64,000 nucleotides of DNA from Paracoccus aminophilus JCM 7686. GTDB taxonomy: Bacteria > Pseudomonadota > Alphaproteobacteria > Rhodobacterales > Rhodobacteraceae. The position numbers and the translations under genes were made by a program. Under the pieces are notes generated by a model. It searched no databases, was not told the origin of the DNA, and saw only the letters and a program-made list of their open reading frames with translations. The stretch spans positions 1,276,001-1,340,000 of the forward strand of contig NC_022041.1 in assembly GCF_000444995.1 (NCBI RefSeq), in the 5' to 3' direction. Below, one piece after another: positions 26,760 to 38,125 of this stretch (the stretch's first letter is position 1; the number at the start of each line of letters is the position of its first letter).

Positions 26760-27432
26760 TGTTCTCCGTCTGGAAAATATTTCAAAGACTTACGGCAAGG
26801 ACGGCACGGCTGCCGTGCCGGTGCTCAAGGACCTGAACCTGCGCGTCGGCGCGGGCGAGGTTGTGGCGCTGGTCGCGCCCTCGGGTGCGGGGAAATCGAC
26901 GCTTCTTCATATTGCGGGGCTGCTCGATACGCCGGATTCCGGTCGCGTTCTGCTCAAGGGGCGCGATCTGACGGGGCTTTCAGACAAGCTGCGCACCGCG
27001 GCGCGGCGCGAAGAGCTGGGTTTCGTTTACCAGTTCCACCATCTTCTCCCGGAGTTCACGGCGGAAGAGAATATTGTTCTTCCCCAATTGGCTAATGGCG
27101 TTTCCGAGAAAATTTCGAAGGAACGTGCGCGGGATCTTCTTGGGCGCGTCGGGCTCACGCATCGCGCCGATCACCGTCCGGCCCAGCTCTCGGGAGGAGA
27201 GCAACAGCGCGTCGCTTTCTGCCGCGCGCTTGCCAATGGTCCGGCGCTTCTGCTGGCCGATGAGCCGACCGGAAACCTTGATCCGGGCACGTCGGATCGG
27301 GTCTTCGACGTGCTGGTGTCGCTGGTGCGCGAAACCGGGCTTGCCGCGCTGATCGCGACGCATAACCTGCAACTGGCCGAAAGGATGGACCGGATCATCC
27401 GGCTGGGCGAAGGCGCCCGCGCAGAGATGTGA
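26752..27432 (+). CDS. lolD: Lipoprotein-release ATPase LolD
   Basis: A 226-residue ABC ATPase with signature [15 protein letters not shown], Walker [13 protein letters not shown] and the switch region ATHNLQLA. The P-loop reads APSGAGKST, with alanine at the first, usually glycine, position; the lysine and following residues are intact, so activity is expected. [16 protein letters not shown] is typical of LolD. It overlaps the permease gene by 8 bases. Confidence 0.92.
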   Translation: MNDVLRLENISKTYGKDGTAAVPVLKDLNLRVGAGEVVALVAPSGAGKSTLLHIAGLLDTPDSGRVLLKGRDLTGLSDKLRTAARREELGFVYQFHHLLPEFTAEENIVLPQLANGVSEKISKERARDLLGRVGLTHRADHRPAQLSGGEQQRVAFCRALANGPALLLADEPTGNLDPGTSDRVFDVLVSLVRETGLAALIATHNLQLAERMDRIIRLGEGARAEM

Positions 27433-27534
27433 CAGGCGCGCGGAAATCCGCAAATGCCCGCCAAATCTGCGTGTGAAACCCGCTCGATCCGCTTAGACCT
27501 GAAAGACGTTTCGTCCTGACGGGGAATGCATCAG

Positions 27535-28032
27535 ATGAAAGCTCTCGCCCTGATTTGCGCTTGCGCGGTGGCAGGTCCGCCTTTGGCCGATCCGCTGGAA
27601 AGCTTCGGGACCGGGATGAAATATGGCTTGCCGCTTGCTGCGGCTGTCTGTGCTGCGGATCAACATCGGCTTAAGGATTTCGCGGTGCGGGGTGCGGTGC
27701 AGGCGGGCGTGGTGCTCGCGCTGAAATATTACTTCGAAGATGCGCCAATCGGGCGGCGTCCGACTGGCGCGGGCGGCGGCTTCCCCTCGGGCCATACTGC
27801 TGCGGCGGCCTTCGGCGCGGCGGATCTCGCGGGCAAATGCTTTGACGACAAGCCTTGGGCGGGCGCGCTCGCCTATGGCGCGGCGGGGCTGACCGGTTAC
27901 AGCCGCATCCATGCCGGGGAACATACGCCCGAGCAGGTCTGGGCTGGCGCGCTGATCGGCTTTTCGCTCGGCGCGGCAAGCTTCGGCATCGGCAAGGATG
28001 GTGCGGATTTCAACGTGGGCTTGAAGTTCTGA
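27535..28032 (+). CDS. PAP2-family phosphatase-like protein with altered third motif
   Basis: A 165-residue protein with an N-terminal signal or membrane segment and PAP2 motifs: GRRPTGAGG (motif 1, relaxed), FPSGHTAAA (motif 2) and SRIHAGEHTPEQVWAG (motif 3). The motif 3 aspartate that normally orients the catalytic histidine is replaced by glutamine. PAP2 proteins remove phosphate from lipid phosphates such as phosphatidate or undecaprenyl diphosphate at the membrane. ATG 27535 is preferred over 27526 because GACGGGGA lies 9 bases before it. Confidence 0.75.
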   Translation: MKALALICACAVAGPPLADPLESFGTGMKYGLPLAAAVCAADQHRLKDFAVRGAVQAGVVLALKYYFEDAPIGRRPTGAGGGFPSGHTAAAAFGAADLAGKCFDDKPWAGALAYGAAGLTGYSRIHAGEHTPEQVWAGALIGFSLGAASFGIGKDGADFNVGLKF

Positions 28033-28150
28033 CGCCTCGCAAATGCCGATAGGGAACGGCAGATCGCTAAGATGATCACGATCTCGTCATTGACTTAAAA
28101 CCCGACCCCATACAACTTTTCCGCGAGAGATGATTTGTATGAGGAATTAG

Positions 28151-28552
28151 ATGCGTTATTCGGTGCTTCCCATCGTGTTCGGACTCGCGATCGGAGTTTC
28201 TGCATGTACACAGACCCAGATCCAGCCCATGAGCAAGGATACCTTCAAGGTTGCGACACATGCCGCGCCAGCTTGTGGGCCATCTGGCGCACGAAACGTT
28301 GCGTTCAAAAGTGCCGCCATCGAAGTGATCCGCAAGGGCGGCGATAAGTTCGTCATTCTGGGCGATCAGACCGATAGCGGCGTTTCGGGCGATATTTTCA
28401 CCGGATTCCATCAGAACTACTCGCAAGGCATGGTTGTCCGGATGATCGCCGAAGGCTCTGCGGAAGCCAAATCTGCCCTTTCGGCGCGTGAAACGCTTGG
28501 CGCGGACTGGAAGAACGCCGTGGCCAAAGGGGCGCCGACGACCTGCAGTTGA
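28151..28552 (+). CDS. Small putative lipoprotein
   Basis: A 133-residue protein with a lipoprotein signal ending in the lipobox VSAC (cysteine at residue 19), so the mature protein should be lipid-anchored on the periplasmic side. The mature part has two more cysteines (PACGPSG, and the C-terminal TTCS) that may form a disulfide. I recognise no domain. It stands alone between the PAP2 gene and the parE operon. Confidence 0.68.
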   Translation: MRYSVLPIVFGLAIGVSACTQTQIQPMSKDTFKVATHAAPACGPSGARNVAFKSAAIEVIRKGGDKFVILGDQTDSGVSGDIFTGFHQNYSQGMVVRMIAEGSAEAKSALSARETLGADWKNAVAKGAPTTCS

Positions 28553-28603
28553 GCGGGAGGATTTAATCGGGCGGCCTTCAGATGGAGTGCCAGCTACGCT
28601 TGC

Positions 28604-28939
28604 TCAGGCCGCCCGCGTTCCCATCAAAATCACCGCCATGCCGACCAGACAAATCGCCCCGCCAAGCAGATCCCACCGCGAGGGGATTTGACCTTCGGCG
28701 AGCCAGAGCCAGCCGACGGACGCCGCGATATAGACGCCGCCGTAGGCGGCATAGGCGCGACCAGCAAAGCCTGTATCGACCCGGGTCAAGAGCCAGGCAA
28801 AGAAGGCGAGCGAGATCATTCCGGGCAGCAACCACCACACTGAGCGCCCCAGACGCAGCCAGGCCCAGAAAGCAAAGCAGCCCGCGATTTCGGCGAGTGC
28901 GGCGACAAGGTAAAGCAGGATCGCGTTCGCGACGGCCAT
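28604..28939 (-). CDS. YnfA/UPF0060-family small membrane protein
   Basis: A 111-residue protein of four membrane helices starting at ATG 28939 ([20 protein letters not shown]). [29 protein letters not shown] and the final helix are characteristic of YnfA, a relative of small multidrug resistance exporters. The family function is poorly known. Its start lies one base after the stop of the ChaC-like gene, so it is the last gene of the parE operon. Confidence 0.87.
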   Translation of the reverse strand: MAVANAILLYLVAALAEIAGCFAFWAWLRLGRSVWWLLPGMISLAFFAWLLTRVDTGFAGRAYAAYGGVYIAASVGWLWLAEGQIPSRWDLLGGAICLVGMAVILMGTRAA

Positions 28940-28940
28940 G

Positions 28941-29652
28941 TCAGTTTTTTCCTTCCATGCCGCTCCAACGGTCGATCTCTTCGGCGACCAATGCCTGAAG
29001 TTCCCAGATATAGCCGTCGTGGATACCAGCTTCCTCAAGGCTTTGCGCCGTGCGCAGCAGATATTCCGAGCCAGAGCCCGCCGCGCCATTGGCATGGGCC
29101 AACCGGCGGGCTTGCTCCTCGATCGGCAGATCGGTGAGCGTTACATCGACGGGATCGGCGTAGAAGGTCAGGGCCTCGCGCTCCATGCCGCCGGTCTCGA
29201 CCTCGATCCAGCGGAAATTCGCGGCAAGCTCATGAGCGACCAGCTCGCGACGCAGGACAGCGCGCAGGGCCTCGGCCGTGGTCGCGGGCGCGATTTCCAA
29301 AAGCACGCCCTCACAGCTTCCGCCCGAGGCGAGCGCGAGCATGAGCCCGGGCTGCTCGGGTGAGCCACGAAAGTGCTCGAGGTCGATCGAAAATTGCCGG
29401 TGCCAGTTGCGCGCGGTCGCGCGCCGCCGCGCCGCAACCGGAAAGCCGGGGTTCCAGATCAGCGAGCCATAGGCAAAGATCTCGACGGGCGCGGGGCGGC
29501 CCGCGGTCAGGCGCTGCGCCAGCCGGTCGAGATCGTCATCGTCCATCAGACGCCAGTCTGGATTGTGGCGCGGCCCGTCGACCAGACGCGTAACCCGGCG
29601 AACATGGTCCTCGGTCAGACGCAACGGGCCTTGGGGTTTGAGCGCGTCCTTG

Positions 29653-29660
<8 letters not shown>
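28941..29660 (-). CDS. ChaC-like gamma-glutamylcyclotransferase
   Basis: A 239-residue protein with the substrate-binding motif [10 protein letters not shown] (about residues 68-77) and the [11 protein letters not shown] region of ChaC-type enzymes, which cleave glutathione to 5-oxoproline and Cys-Gly. The catalytic glutamate is probably within [10 protein letters not shown] or nearby. ATG 29660 is chosen over 29675 because GAAGAG lies just upstream and the ATG overlaps the parE stop by 8 bases. Coupling to parE appears to be a feature of convenience rather than function. Confidence 0.86.
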
Positions 29661-31623
<1,963 letters not shown>

Positions 31624-31722
31624 CGGATCACTGCTCTTGTTCTGATTTCGGGCTTATCTCACGCGAGCCGCCCCGGGGGCAAGAGCTTGGGGCGGCCTCT
31701 GGGCAATCCCCAAGCTATTGGC

Positions 31723-32382
31723 TTATTCGGGCTCGGCCTGCCGTTCGGCCCACATCTTGAGATAGGCCGGACGCGTCTGACAGTGCGCAAGCCAGGCCTT
31801 GGTCGCGGGGAATTCGTCGAAGAGCGGGGCATAGCCCTGGGCATAGCGCAGGATCTCGGCGGCATTGAGGTCGGCCACGGTAAAGCGGTTGCCGACCAGC
31901 CATTCATGCTGGGCGAGATGGGTCTCGAAGACCCGCATGGGGCGGATCAGCCGCTCGGCGGCTTGGGCCACGAGATCCTGATCCTCGCCGGGCTGCGCCT
32001 GACCGGGCCGGTGCAGCATCAGCAGCGTCAGCGCATCGGGCTCGATCCAGGTGCCGGCATAGAAGGACCATTGCAGCACCAGCCCTTCCTCGGCGAGATC
32101 GGCCGGGCCGAAGGGCAGGCCGTATTTGCGCGCCAAATAGAGCGTGCAGGCAAGAGATTCGGTCAGGATGAGATCGCCGTCCTGCAGCACCGGGATCGCG
32201 CCTGCGGGCGAGAGCTTCAAGAACTCGGGGCTCTGGGTGTTCAGTGGCGCATCCGGCGCGTCTGGCCAGGGCAGGCGATAGGCCTGAATGACCGGGATCT
32301 GGCGGAAATCCACGCCGATTTCGTGGCAAAGCCAGATGAGCCGCGAGGTGCGCGAGCGGGTAACGCCGTGAATGGTCAGCAT
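31723..32382 (-). CDS. Glutathione S-transferase family protein
   Basis: A 219-residue protein with an N-terminal thioredoxin-like domain (TIHGVTRSRTSRLIWLCHEIG; glutathione-site motif IPVLQDGDLILTESLA at about 62-77) and a helical C-terminal domain containing the capping motif FTVADLNAAEIL. It probably conjugates or reduces substrates with glutathione. ATG 32382 has a strong AGGAGG at ideal spacing; an upstream ATG would add 15 unlike residues. It is a single-gene unit downstream of parE's promoter region. Confidence 0.85.
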   Translation of the reverse strand: MLTIHGVTRSRTSRLIWLCHEIGVDFRQIPVIQAYRLPWPDAPDAPLNTQSPEFLKLSPAGAIPVLQDGDLILTESLACTLYLARKYGLPFGPADLAEEGLVLQWSFYAGTWIEPDALTLLMLHRPGQAQPGEDQDLVAQAAERLIRPMRVFETHLAQHEWLVGNRFTVADLNAAEILRYAQGYAPLFDEFPATKAWLAHCQTRPAYLKMWAERQAEPE

Positions 32383-32488
32383 GAAACCTCCTGAGTCGCA
32401 GCCAGATTCTGTCATGCCCGCGCGCATGGCAAGGGGGCTGAGGGGGCTCTGCGTGTCGGGGCTGCGCCTGCAAAGGCCTCGCAGCGCC

Positions 32489-33679
32489 CTATTGCGGCAG
32501 GTGCCCGATCAGAAAGGCCATCATATTGCCGCCCATGACCTTGGCAATCTGGTTGTCGCTCAGGCCTTCGTCAAGCAGCGCCTGCGTCAGCACGTCGAGA
32601 TGCGCGGCATCGAAAGGCGCATCGACCGAGCCGTCGAAATCAGAGCCGAGCGCGACGTGATCTTCGCCGAGCAGCCGGATGGCGGCGGCGATGGAATGGG
32701 CGATATCGGCGGGGCGGCGACCGCAATTCACATCTGCCCAATAGCCGATCCCGACAATTCCGCCTTTCTGGGCAATGCCTTGCAAAAGCGCGTCGTCGAT
32801 ATTGCGATGGCTGCCGCATTGGCTGTGAATGCCGGTATGCGACAGGATCGGCGTGACATGCGGCATGGCCAGAACGTCGCGAACCACCTGCGGTGAGGCA
32901 TGGGCGAGATCGACGATCATGTCGCGATCGGCCATTTCGGAGATCACCTCGCGCCCGAAAGGCGTCAGGCCCGCGCCCGCTCCGGCGCCGCCTTCGCCAT
33001 GCAGGCTGCCGCCGAGCTCATTGTCGAAGAAATGGGTGACGCCAATAATGCGAAAGCCCGCGTCATACATCAGCCGCAGGTTCTCGATCTGGCCTTCCAG
33101 CGGATGGCCGCCCTCGGAGGCCAAGATTGCGCCAACGGTTTTCGCGCCCTGCGCACGCGCCGCCAGCAGCGCCTGCAGATCGGCGCGGCTGCGGATGACG
33201 CGCAGCTCGTCGGGGGCGGCGGCCGCATAGGCATTGAGCCGCGCCGCCTGATCGAGCGCCCGGGCGCGCAGGCTGAACCAGGTCTGCGGCGGGCGCAGCT
33301 GGCCGATCACCAGAGGGGTGATGTTGTCGGGCGCCGAGGCGCTGTTGTGGTCGTAATTCTGGCCGCGCGGGCTTTTGGTCACGGTGGCAAAGACCTGCAC
33401 CGCGACATTGCCCGCGATCAGGCGTGGCACATCGACATGACCGTAGCTCGCCCGGTCAAGCAGATCGCGGTCCCAGAGCAGGGAATCGGCATGAAGATCG
33501 CCGATGATCAGATGTTTGTGCAGCTCCTCGGCCTCGGGGCTGACCGGCCAGGTGCCGTCGGGAGCGGTCACGACATTGCGGCTGCGCTCGACCAGGGCAG
33601 GGCCCCAGATGACCACGGCCGCCGCGGCGAGAAGGACAAGCAAAAGCAGGATCAGAACAAAGCGGCCGATGATTTTCAT
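32489..33679 (-). CDS. Membrane-anchored dipeptidase (renal dipeptidase family, M19)
   Basis: A 396-residue protein with an N-terminal membrane helix (GRFVLILLLLVLLAAAAVVIW) that anchors the enzyme outward. Metal ligands of the M19 zinc dipeptidase family can be seen: GDLHADSLLW (H-x-D), the ASEGGHPLEG glutamate region, and the later ILSHTGIHSQCGSHRN and GSDFDGSVD segments. ATG 33679 follows GGGGGGAT and shares ATGA with the acetyltransferase stop. It probably cleaves dipeptides, possibly with D-residues, in the periplasm. Confidence 0.87.
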   Translation of the reverse strand: MKIIGRFVLILLLLVLLAAAAVVIWGPALVERSRNVVTAPDGTWPVSPEAEELHKHLIIGDLHADSLLWDRDLLDRASYGHVDVPRLIAGNVAVQVFATVTKSPRGQNYDHNSASAPDNITPLVIGQLRPPQTWFSLRARALDQAARLNAYAAAAPDELRVIRSRADLQALLAARAQGAKTVGAILASEGGHPLEGQIENLRLMYDAGFRIIGVTHFFDNELGGSLHGEGGAGAGAGLTPFGREVISEMADRDMIVDLAHASPQVVRDVLAMPHVTPILSHTGIHSQCGSHRNIDDALLQGIAQKGGIVGIGYWADVNCGRRPADIAHSIAAAIRLLGEDHVALGSDFDGSVDAPFDAAHLDVLTQALLDEGLSDNQIAKVMGGNMMAFLIGHLPQ

Positions 33680-34164
33680 GCATCCCCCCTGAGGTCGCGG
33701 AGCAGGAGGTCGCGGCGCAGGATATGCTGGGGCCCGCGCGAGCCTCCGTAATAGATCTCTCCCAGATCGGCGAAACCGGCCTTGAGATAGGCGGCGCGGC
33801 CACTGGGGTTGAGCAGGTTCACGGTCAGAACGATCTGGCGCATGTCCGGATAATGCAGACGCGCATGATCGGGCAAAGCGCACATCGCCGAGGTGCCATA
33901 GCCCTTGCCCTGATGGGTCTCGTCGATCAGGACGCCACGCAGGCCGAGCTGGGTCTCGGTCGCGAAATCGTGGCGCTGATGGTAAAACGGATCGAGTTTG
34001 AACATGCCGATGAGGTCATCATCGGCATGGATCGCGTGAAAGCTGATCCCCGGCGTCGGATCGAGGATCATGGTCGCGCCGTGATCGGCATATTGGCCCG
34101 GTTTCTGGCGCAGCTTGTTCAGCTGCGCCAGATCGGTGTCACCAAGGCGCGTGAGGCGGATCAC
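33676..34164 (-). CDS. GNAT-family N-acetyltransferase
   Basis: A 162-residue acetyltransferase with the acetyl-CoA-binding motif region GVLIDETHQGKGYGTSAM (Q/R-x-x-G-x-G/A at about residues 84-90) and the later VNLLNPSGRAAYLKAGF helix. The acceptor is unknown. It overlaps the oligopeptidase gene upstream and the dipeptidase gene downstream by four bases each, so three genes form one translationally coupled unit. Confidence 0.85.
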   Translation of the reverse strand: MIRLTRLGDTDLAQLNKLRQKPGQYADHGATMILDPTPGISFHAIHADDDLIGMFKLDPFYHQRHDFATETQLGLRGVLIDETHQGKGYGTSAMCALPDHARLHYPDMRQIVLTVNLLNPSGRAAYLKAGFADLGEIYYGGSRGPQHILRRDLLLRDLRGDA

Positions 34165-36011
34165 GCCTCCATGGCCTCCAGCTCGTCGATGAAGCCCTCG
34201 ATCATCGAAAGCCCCTTGTCCCAGAAGGCCGGGTCCGAGGCGTCAAGGCCGAAGGGCGCGAGAAGCTCGGTGTGGTGCTTCGAGCCCCCGGCTTTCAGCA
34301 GGTCGAAATATTTCGACTGGAAGTCCGGCAGACCGCCCTCATAGGCCGCATAAAGCGCGTTCACCAAGCCGTCGCCGAAGGCATAGGCATAGACGTAGAA
34401 GGGCGAGTGGACGAAATGGGGCACATAGCTCCAGAAGGTCTCGTAGCCCGGCATGAATTCAAAGGCATCGCCCAGGGATTCGCCCTGAACCGACATCCAG
34501 AGCGCGTTGATATCCTCGGGCGTCAATTCGCCCTCGGCGCGCGCGGCATGAAGCTTGCATTCAAAGTCATAGAAGGCGATCTGGCGCACGACCGTGTTGA
34601 TCATATCCTCGACCTTGCCCGCCAAGAGCGCCTTGCGCTGGACGGGATCGGTGGTCTTGGCCAGAAGTGCGCGGAAGGTCAGCATCTCGCCAAAGACTGA
34701 AGCGGTCTCGGCCAGCGTCAGGGGGGTCGAAGCCAGAAGCTCGCCCTGACCTGCGGCCAGACGCTGGTGGACGCCGTGGCCAAGCTCATGGGCCAAGGTC
34801 ATCACGTCGCGCGGCTTGCCCAGATAGTTCAGAAGCACATAGGGATGGACCGTGACCACTGCCGGATGGGCAAAGGCGCCGGGCGCTTTGCCGGGCTTTA
34901 CGCCCGCATCAATCCAGCCCTTGTCGAAGAAAGGCTTCGCCAGCGCGGCAAGCTCGGGCGAGAAACCGGCATAGGCGTCCAGAACCGTCGCCTCGGCCTC
35001 GGCCCAGTCGATGGTGCGCGGGGTTTCGGTCGGCAGGGGCGCGTTGCGGTCCCAGACCTGCAGCTTGTCGAGCCCGAGCCATTTCGCCTTCAGGCGATAA
35101 TAGCGATGCGACAGGCGCGGATAGGCCTTGGTCACGGCATTGCGCAACGCCTCGACGACCTCGGGCTCGACATCATTGGACAGATGGCGCGCCGCCTGCG
35201 GCGACGGCATCTTGCGCCATTTGTCCTCGATTGCCTTTTCCTTAGCGAGCGTGTTGTGGACGCGGGCGAAGAGCTTGACGTTTTTCTCAAAGACTTTGGC
35301 CAAAGCCTTGGCGCCGATCTCGCGGCGGGCGCGGTCGTGGTCGGTCAGAAGGTTCAGCGTCGCTTCCAGACCCATTTCCTCGCCATCGACATCGAAGGTC
35401 AGCGCGGCAGTGGTCTCGTCGAAGAGCCGGTTCCAAGCAGCGGCGCCGACGACCGAGTTGTCATGCAGGAATTTTTCCAGCTCGTCCGAGAGCTGATAGG
35501 GACGCATCGCGCGCATCCGGTCAAAGACCGGGCGGTAGCGCTTGGGACCATCTTCGGCCGAGAACAGCTCGTCATAGGTCGCATCGGTGATGCGGTTGAA
35601 TTCGAGCGAGAAGAACACGAGCGGCGTGGTGAAATTGGTGATCTTTTCCTGAAGATCGCCCAGCATCTTGGCACGCTCGCCATCGACGGTGTTCTGGTAA
35701 TAGCGCAGCCCGGCATAGGACATGATCCGCCCGGCCAGCACGCTGATATGTTCATAGCGCTCGATACAGTCGCGCATCTGCGCCGGCGTCAGCTTGGCGA
35801 GACGACCTTCGTAATCGGCGGCAAAGCTCGCGGTCTCTTTTTCGAGCAGATCAATGTCGCGGGTCAGTTCCGGGGCATCCGGCGCGGGGTAGAGATCGCT
35901 CAGATCCCAATCAGGGAGCTTGCCGAGATCTGCAGCATCGGCAAGACCGGCGTCCTTGGCGCGAAGCAAAGCGGGCTGGAACAGCGGGAGGGGCGAGGCG
36001 GAAAACGTCAT
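34161..36011 (-). CDS. pepF: Oligoendopeptidase F (M3 family)
   Basis: A 616-residue zinc peptidase with HELGH at residues 408-412 and the downstream glutamate in LAETASVFGEM. PepF-type enzymes cut short peptides in the cytoplasm, and members of this length (about 600) are typical. ATG 36011 (MTFSASPLP) has AAAGGACC at good spacing; the earlier ATG at 36026 has none. With the acetyltransferase and dipeptidase it forms a peptide-recycling operon. Confidence 0.92.
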   Translation of the reverse strand: MTFSASPLPLFQPALLRAKDAGLADAADLGKLPDWDLSDLYPAPDAPELTRDIDLLEKETASFAADYEGRLAKLTPAQMRDCIERYEHISVLAGRIMSYAGLRYYQNTVDGERAKMLGDLQEKITNFTTPLVFFSLEFNRITDATYDELFSAEDGPKRYRPVFDRMRAMRPYQLSDELEKFLHDNSVVGAAAWNRLFDETTAALTFDVDGEEMGLEATLNLLTDHDRARREIGAKALAKVFEKNVKLFARVHNTLAKEKAIEDKWRKMPSPQAARHLSNDVEPEVVEALRNAVTKAYPRLSHRYYRLKAKWLGLDKLQVWDRNAPLPTETPRTIDWAEAEATVLDAYAGFSPELAALAKPFFDKGWIDAGVKPGKAPGAFAHPAVVTVHPYVLLNYLGKPRDVMTLAHELGHGVHQRLAAGQGELLASTPLTLAETASVFGEMLTFRALLAKTTDPVQRKALLAGKVEDMINTVVRQIAFYDFECKLHAARAEGELTPEDINALWMSVQGESLGDAFEFMPGYETFWSYVPHFVHSPFYVYAYAFGDGLVNALYAAYEGGLPDFQSKYFDLLKAGGSKHHTELLAPFGLDASDPAFWDKGLSMIEGFIDELEAMEA

Positions 36012-36059
36012 CTCTGGTCCTTTCATTTGACCAAGATTTGACCTTTCCCGCGCCGCTCT

Positions 36060-36998
36060 TCAACCCACTGAACGGAAATGGCGGATGGTTGCGTTAATGA
36101 ACTGGCGCCGGATCGGCGCGCGCTCCATCAGGGGCTCGTGTTTCGAGCCGGTCAGCTCGACCAGTTCACAATCGTGCCAGCCCTCAAGACGGCGCCGGAT
36201 CGCGGGGATCGAGACGACGCGGTCGGTCTGGCCAATGCCGATCAGCGTGGGCTGGACGGGCAGCGGCATGGCGAGGATATGATCGCATTCGCGCATTGCG
36301 GCCATCAGCCATTCGTTGCTGACCCCGCCCAAGGTCACCTCGGGCCAAGAGTTGGCCTCGGCGACCATGCGACCCCAGCGCACCCCGTCCGCGGTCAGCG
36401 GGTTTTTCTGGAAAGACGAGCGGAGCGTGAACGAGGTGTCATTGCCTGAGCCCGGGCAGATCCGCCCGCCGCGCCCCAGACGGTTGCCGCTCGATGCCAG
36501 CGCCGCGACGACGAAGCGCGGCACCGGGCCGAAATTGATCCCCCACATCGGCGCGGAAAAGACCGCCGAGGCGACCGGCATTTCGGAAATCAGCGAGGTA
36601 TAGCCGATCGTGCCGCCCATCGAATGGGCAAGGAGATGCCAAGGTTGGGGCAGGTCGAGCGTATCAGCCGCGACCACCAGCTCCAGCACATCGCGCTGAT
36701 ATTCAGCAAAATCATGGATATAGCTTGGCCGCGGGTCTTCCTGCAGCCGGTCCGACAGGCCCTGACCGCGCCAGTCGATCGACAAGACGTCATAGCCCGC
36801 TTCATTCAGCTCGAGCGCGACGGCATTGTATTTCTCAAGATATTCAGAGCGGCCCTGAAACAGAAAGACCGTGCCAAGACCAACGTCCGAGGGCCAATGC
36901 GCGGCCCTCAGACGCACCCCATCCTCCGAGCGCAGCCAGAAGGCGCGCACTCGGGGAACAGGATCGCCCGGCAGTGTGTTGAACGGCGCAGGCGTCAC
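36060..36998 (-). CDS. Alpha/beta hydrolase, lysophospholipase/monoacylglycerol lipase-like
   Basis: A 312-residue hydrolase with the nucleophile elbow LLAHSMGGTIG (serine at about residue 125), the RGQGLSDR loop typical of PldB/monoglyceride lipases, and candidate acid and base in GQTDRVVS and GSKHEPLME. It most likely cleaves lysophospholipids or monoglycerides at the membrane. No signal peptide is seen. It is followed upstream by the SCP2 gene on the same strand, 7 bases apart, suggesting a lipid-related operon. Confidence 0.83.
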   Translation of the reverse strand: MTPAPFNTLPGDPVPRVRAFWLRSEDGVRLRAAHWPSDVGLGTVFLFQGRSEYLEKYNAVALELNEAGYDVLSIDWRGQGLSDRLQEDPRPSYIHDFAEYQRDVLELVVAADTLDLPQPWHLLAHSMGGTIGYTSLISEMPVASAVFSAPMWGINFGPVPRFVVAALASSGNRLGRGGRICPGSGNDTSFTLRSSFQKNPLTADGVRWGRMVAEANSWPEVTLGGVSNEWLMAAMRECDHILAMPLPVQPTLIGIGQTDRVVSIPAIRRRLEGWHDCELVELTGSKHEPLMERAPIRRQFINATIRHFRSVG

Positions 36999-37005
36999 GG
37001 AAGGC

Positions 37006-37290
37006 TCAGGACAGCAGCGTGCCCAGCTTCATCGCGACTCCCATCGAGCCGTCGATTTTGAGCTTGCCGGTCATGAAAGCCATGGTCGGGTTGACCGAAC
37101 CGTCGAGCAGACCTTCGAAGGTCTCGCGGTTGGCGGTCAGCGTGACCTCGGTCTCTTCGTCGCCCGCGCGCACGCCATTGGCGTCGATCACGATGGCGCC
37201 TTCGTCTTCGATGACAAATTTCGCGGTCGAATCAAAATTCTGAACCTTTTTCGACAGGGCATCGACGGCGGCGTCCACAACCTTGCTCAT
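37006..37290 (-). CDS. SCP2 sterol-binding domain protein
   Basis: A 94-residue protein made entirely of an SCP2-type lipid-binding domain; FEGLLDGSVNPTMAFMTGKLKIDGSMGVAMKL (about 57-90) is the family's signature region. Such single-domain proteins bind fatty acyl or other lipids. It precedes the lysophospholipase-like gene in the same direction. Confidence 0.88.
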   Translation of the reverse strand: MSKVVDAAVDALSKKVQNFDSTAKFVIEDEGAIVIDANGVRAGDEETEVTLTANRETFEGLLDGSVNPTMAFMTGKLKIDGSMGVAMKLGTLLS

Positions 37291-37350
37291 ATGCGTATTC
37301 CTTATTGGCTTTCACTGGAATTCGATCAGGTGACCGTATAGATAAGCTAT

Positions 37351-38124
37351 ATGCGCCTGATCGCTTTCAAAATCCACCGTGCCCTGACGGCCATGACCGC
37401 CGCAAGTCTGATTCTCGGCTTTACCGGGACAATGTCGCTGCCGGTTCACGCGCAGGGGGCAGGCGGAGGCGAGGGCGGATCACAGGTTCCGGCTTTGCCC
37501 GGCCTTCCGAATGGCAACGCCCCAGAGGGGAATGCGCCGGATGGGGCCGCTCCGAAAGGCGCCCTGCCGGATGGAGCTGCGCCTGATGCCTCGGGCACGG
37601 CAAGCGCGGATGATGTCGCCGCCGATCCAACCGAACCGGCCCCGACGGTCGAGGATATGGACCAGCTTTTCGCCGAGCTGGCCGAGCCGACAGGCGAGAC
37701 CTGGCGGCGTGCGGAATCCGATATCTTGCGGATCTGGTCGCGCTCGGGCTCTTCGTCGATGGACCTGCTCTACAAGCGTGGCGAAGAGGCGCTCGATGCG
37801 GGCGATTTGCCCGCAGCCATCGGCCATCTGACGGCGCTGACCGATCATGCGCCCGATTTCGCCGCAGGCTGGCATCTGCGCGCCGTGGCCTATTATCTCG
37901 ACGGTGAATTCGGGCCAGCGATTGCGGATCTCGCGACGACGCTGAAGCTCGAGCCGCGCCATTTCGGCGCGCTGACCCAGCTTGGCTCGATGCTGGAAGA
38001 GGTCGGCGACGACCAGCGCGCGCTTGAGGCCTATCGCTCGAGCCTCAAGATCAACCCGCATCAACAAGAGGCCGTGGACGCGGTCTCGCGCATTGAACAG
38101 AAGCTCGCGGGTACGGACGCCTAA
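37351..38124 (+). CDS. Secreted TPR protein upstream of the helicase
   Basis: A 257-residue protein with a signal peptide (ending near PVHAQG), a low-complexity Gly/Pro/Ala-rich linker (about 35-95), and three tetratricopeptide repeats (about 130-245: LYKRGEEALDAGDLPAAIGHL, GWHLRAVAYYLDGEFGPAI, ALTQLGSMLEEVGDDQRALEAY). It is likely periplasmic and a protein-interaction module. The helicase ATG lies two bases after its stop, so the two form one operon even though one is periplasmic and the other cytoplasmic. Confidence 0.75.
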   Translation: MRLIAFKIHRALTAMTAASLILGFTGTMSLPVHAQGAGGGEGGSQVPALPGLPNGNAPEGNAPDGAAPKGALPDGAAPDASGTASADDVAADPTEPAPTVEDMDQLFAELAEPTGETWRRAESDILRIWSRSGSSSMDLLYKRGEEALDAGDLPAAIGHLTALTDHAPDFAAGWHLRAVAYYLDGEFGPAIADLATTLKLEPRHFGALTQLGSMLEEVGDDQRALEAYRSSLKINPHQQEAVDAVSRIEQKLAGTDA

Positions 38125-38125
38125 C

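Noticed and set aside
34767..36041. A 424-codon plus-strand frame opposite pepF
   Set aside because: PepF carries the intact HELGH and conserved sequence; the opposite frame is a codon-bias shadow.
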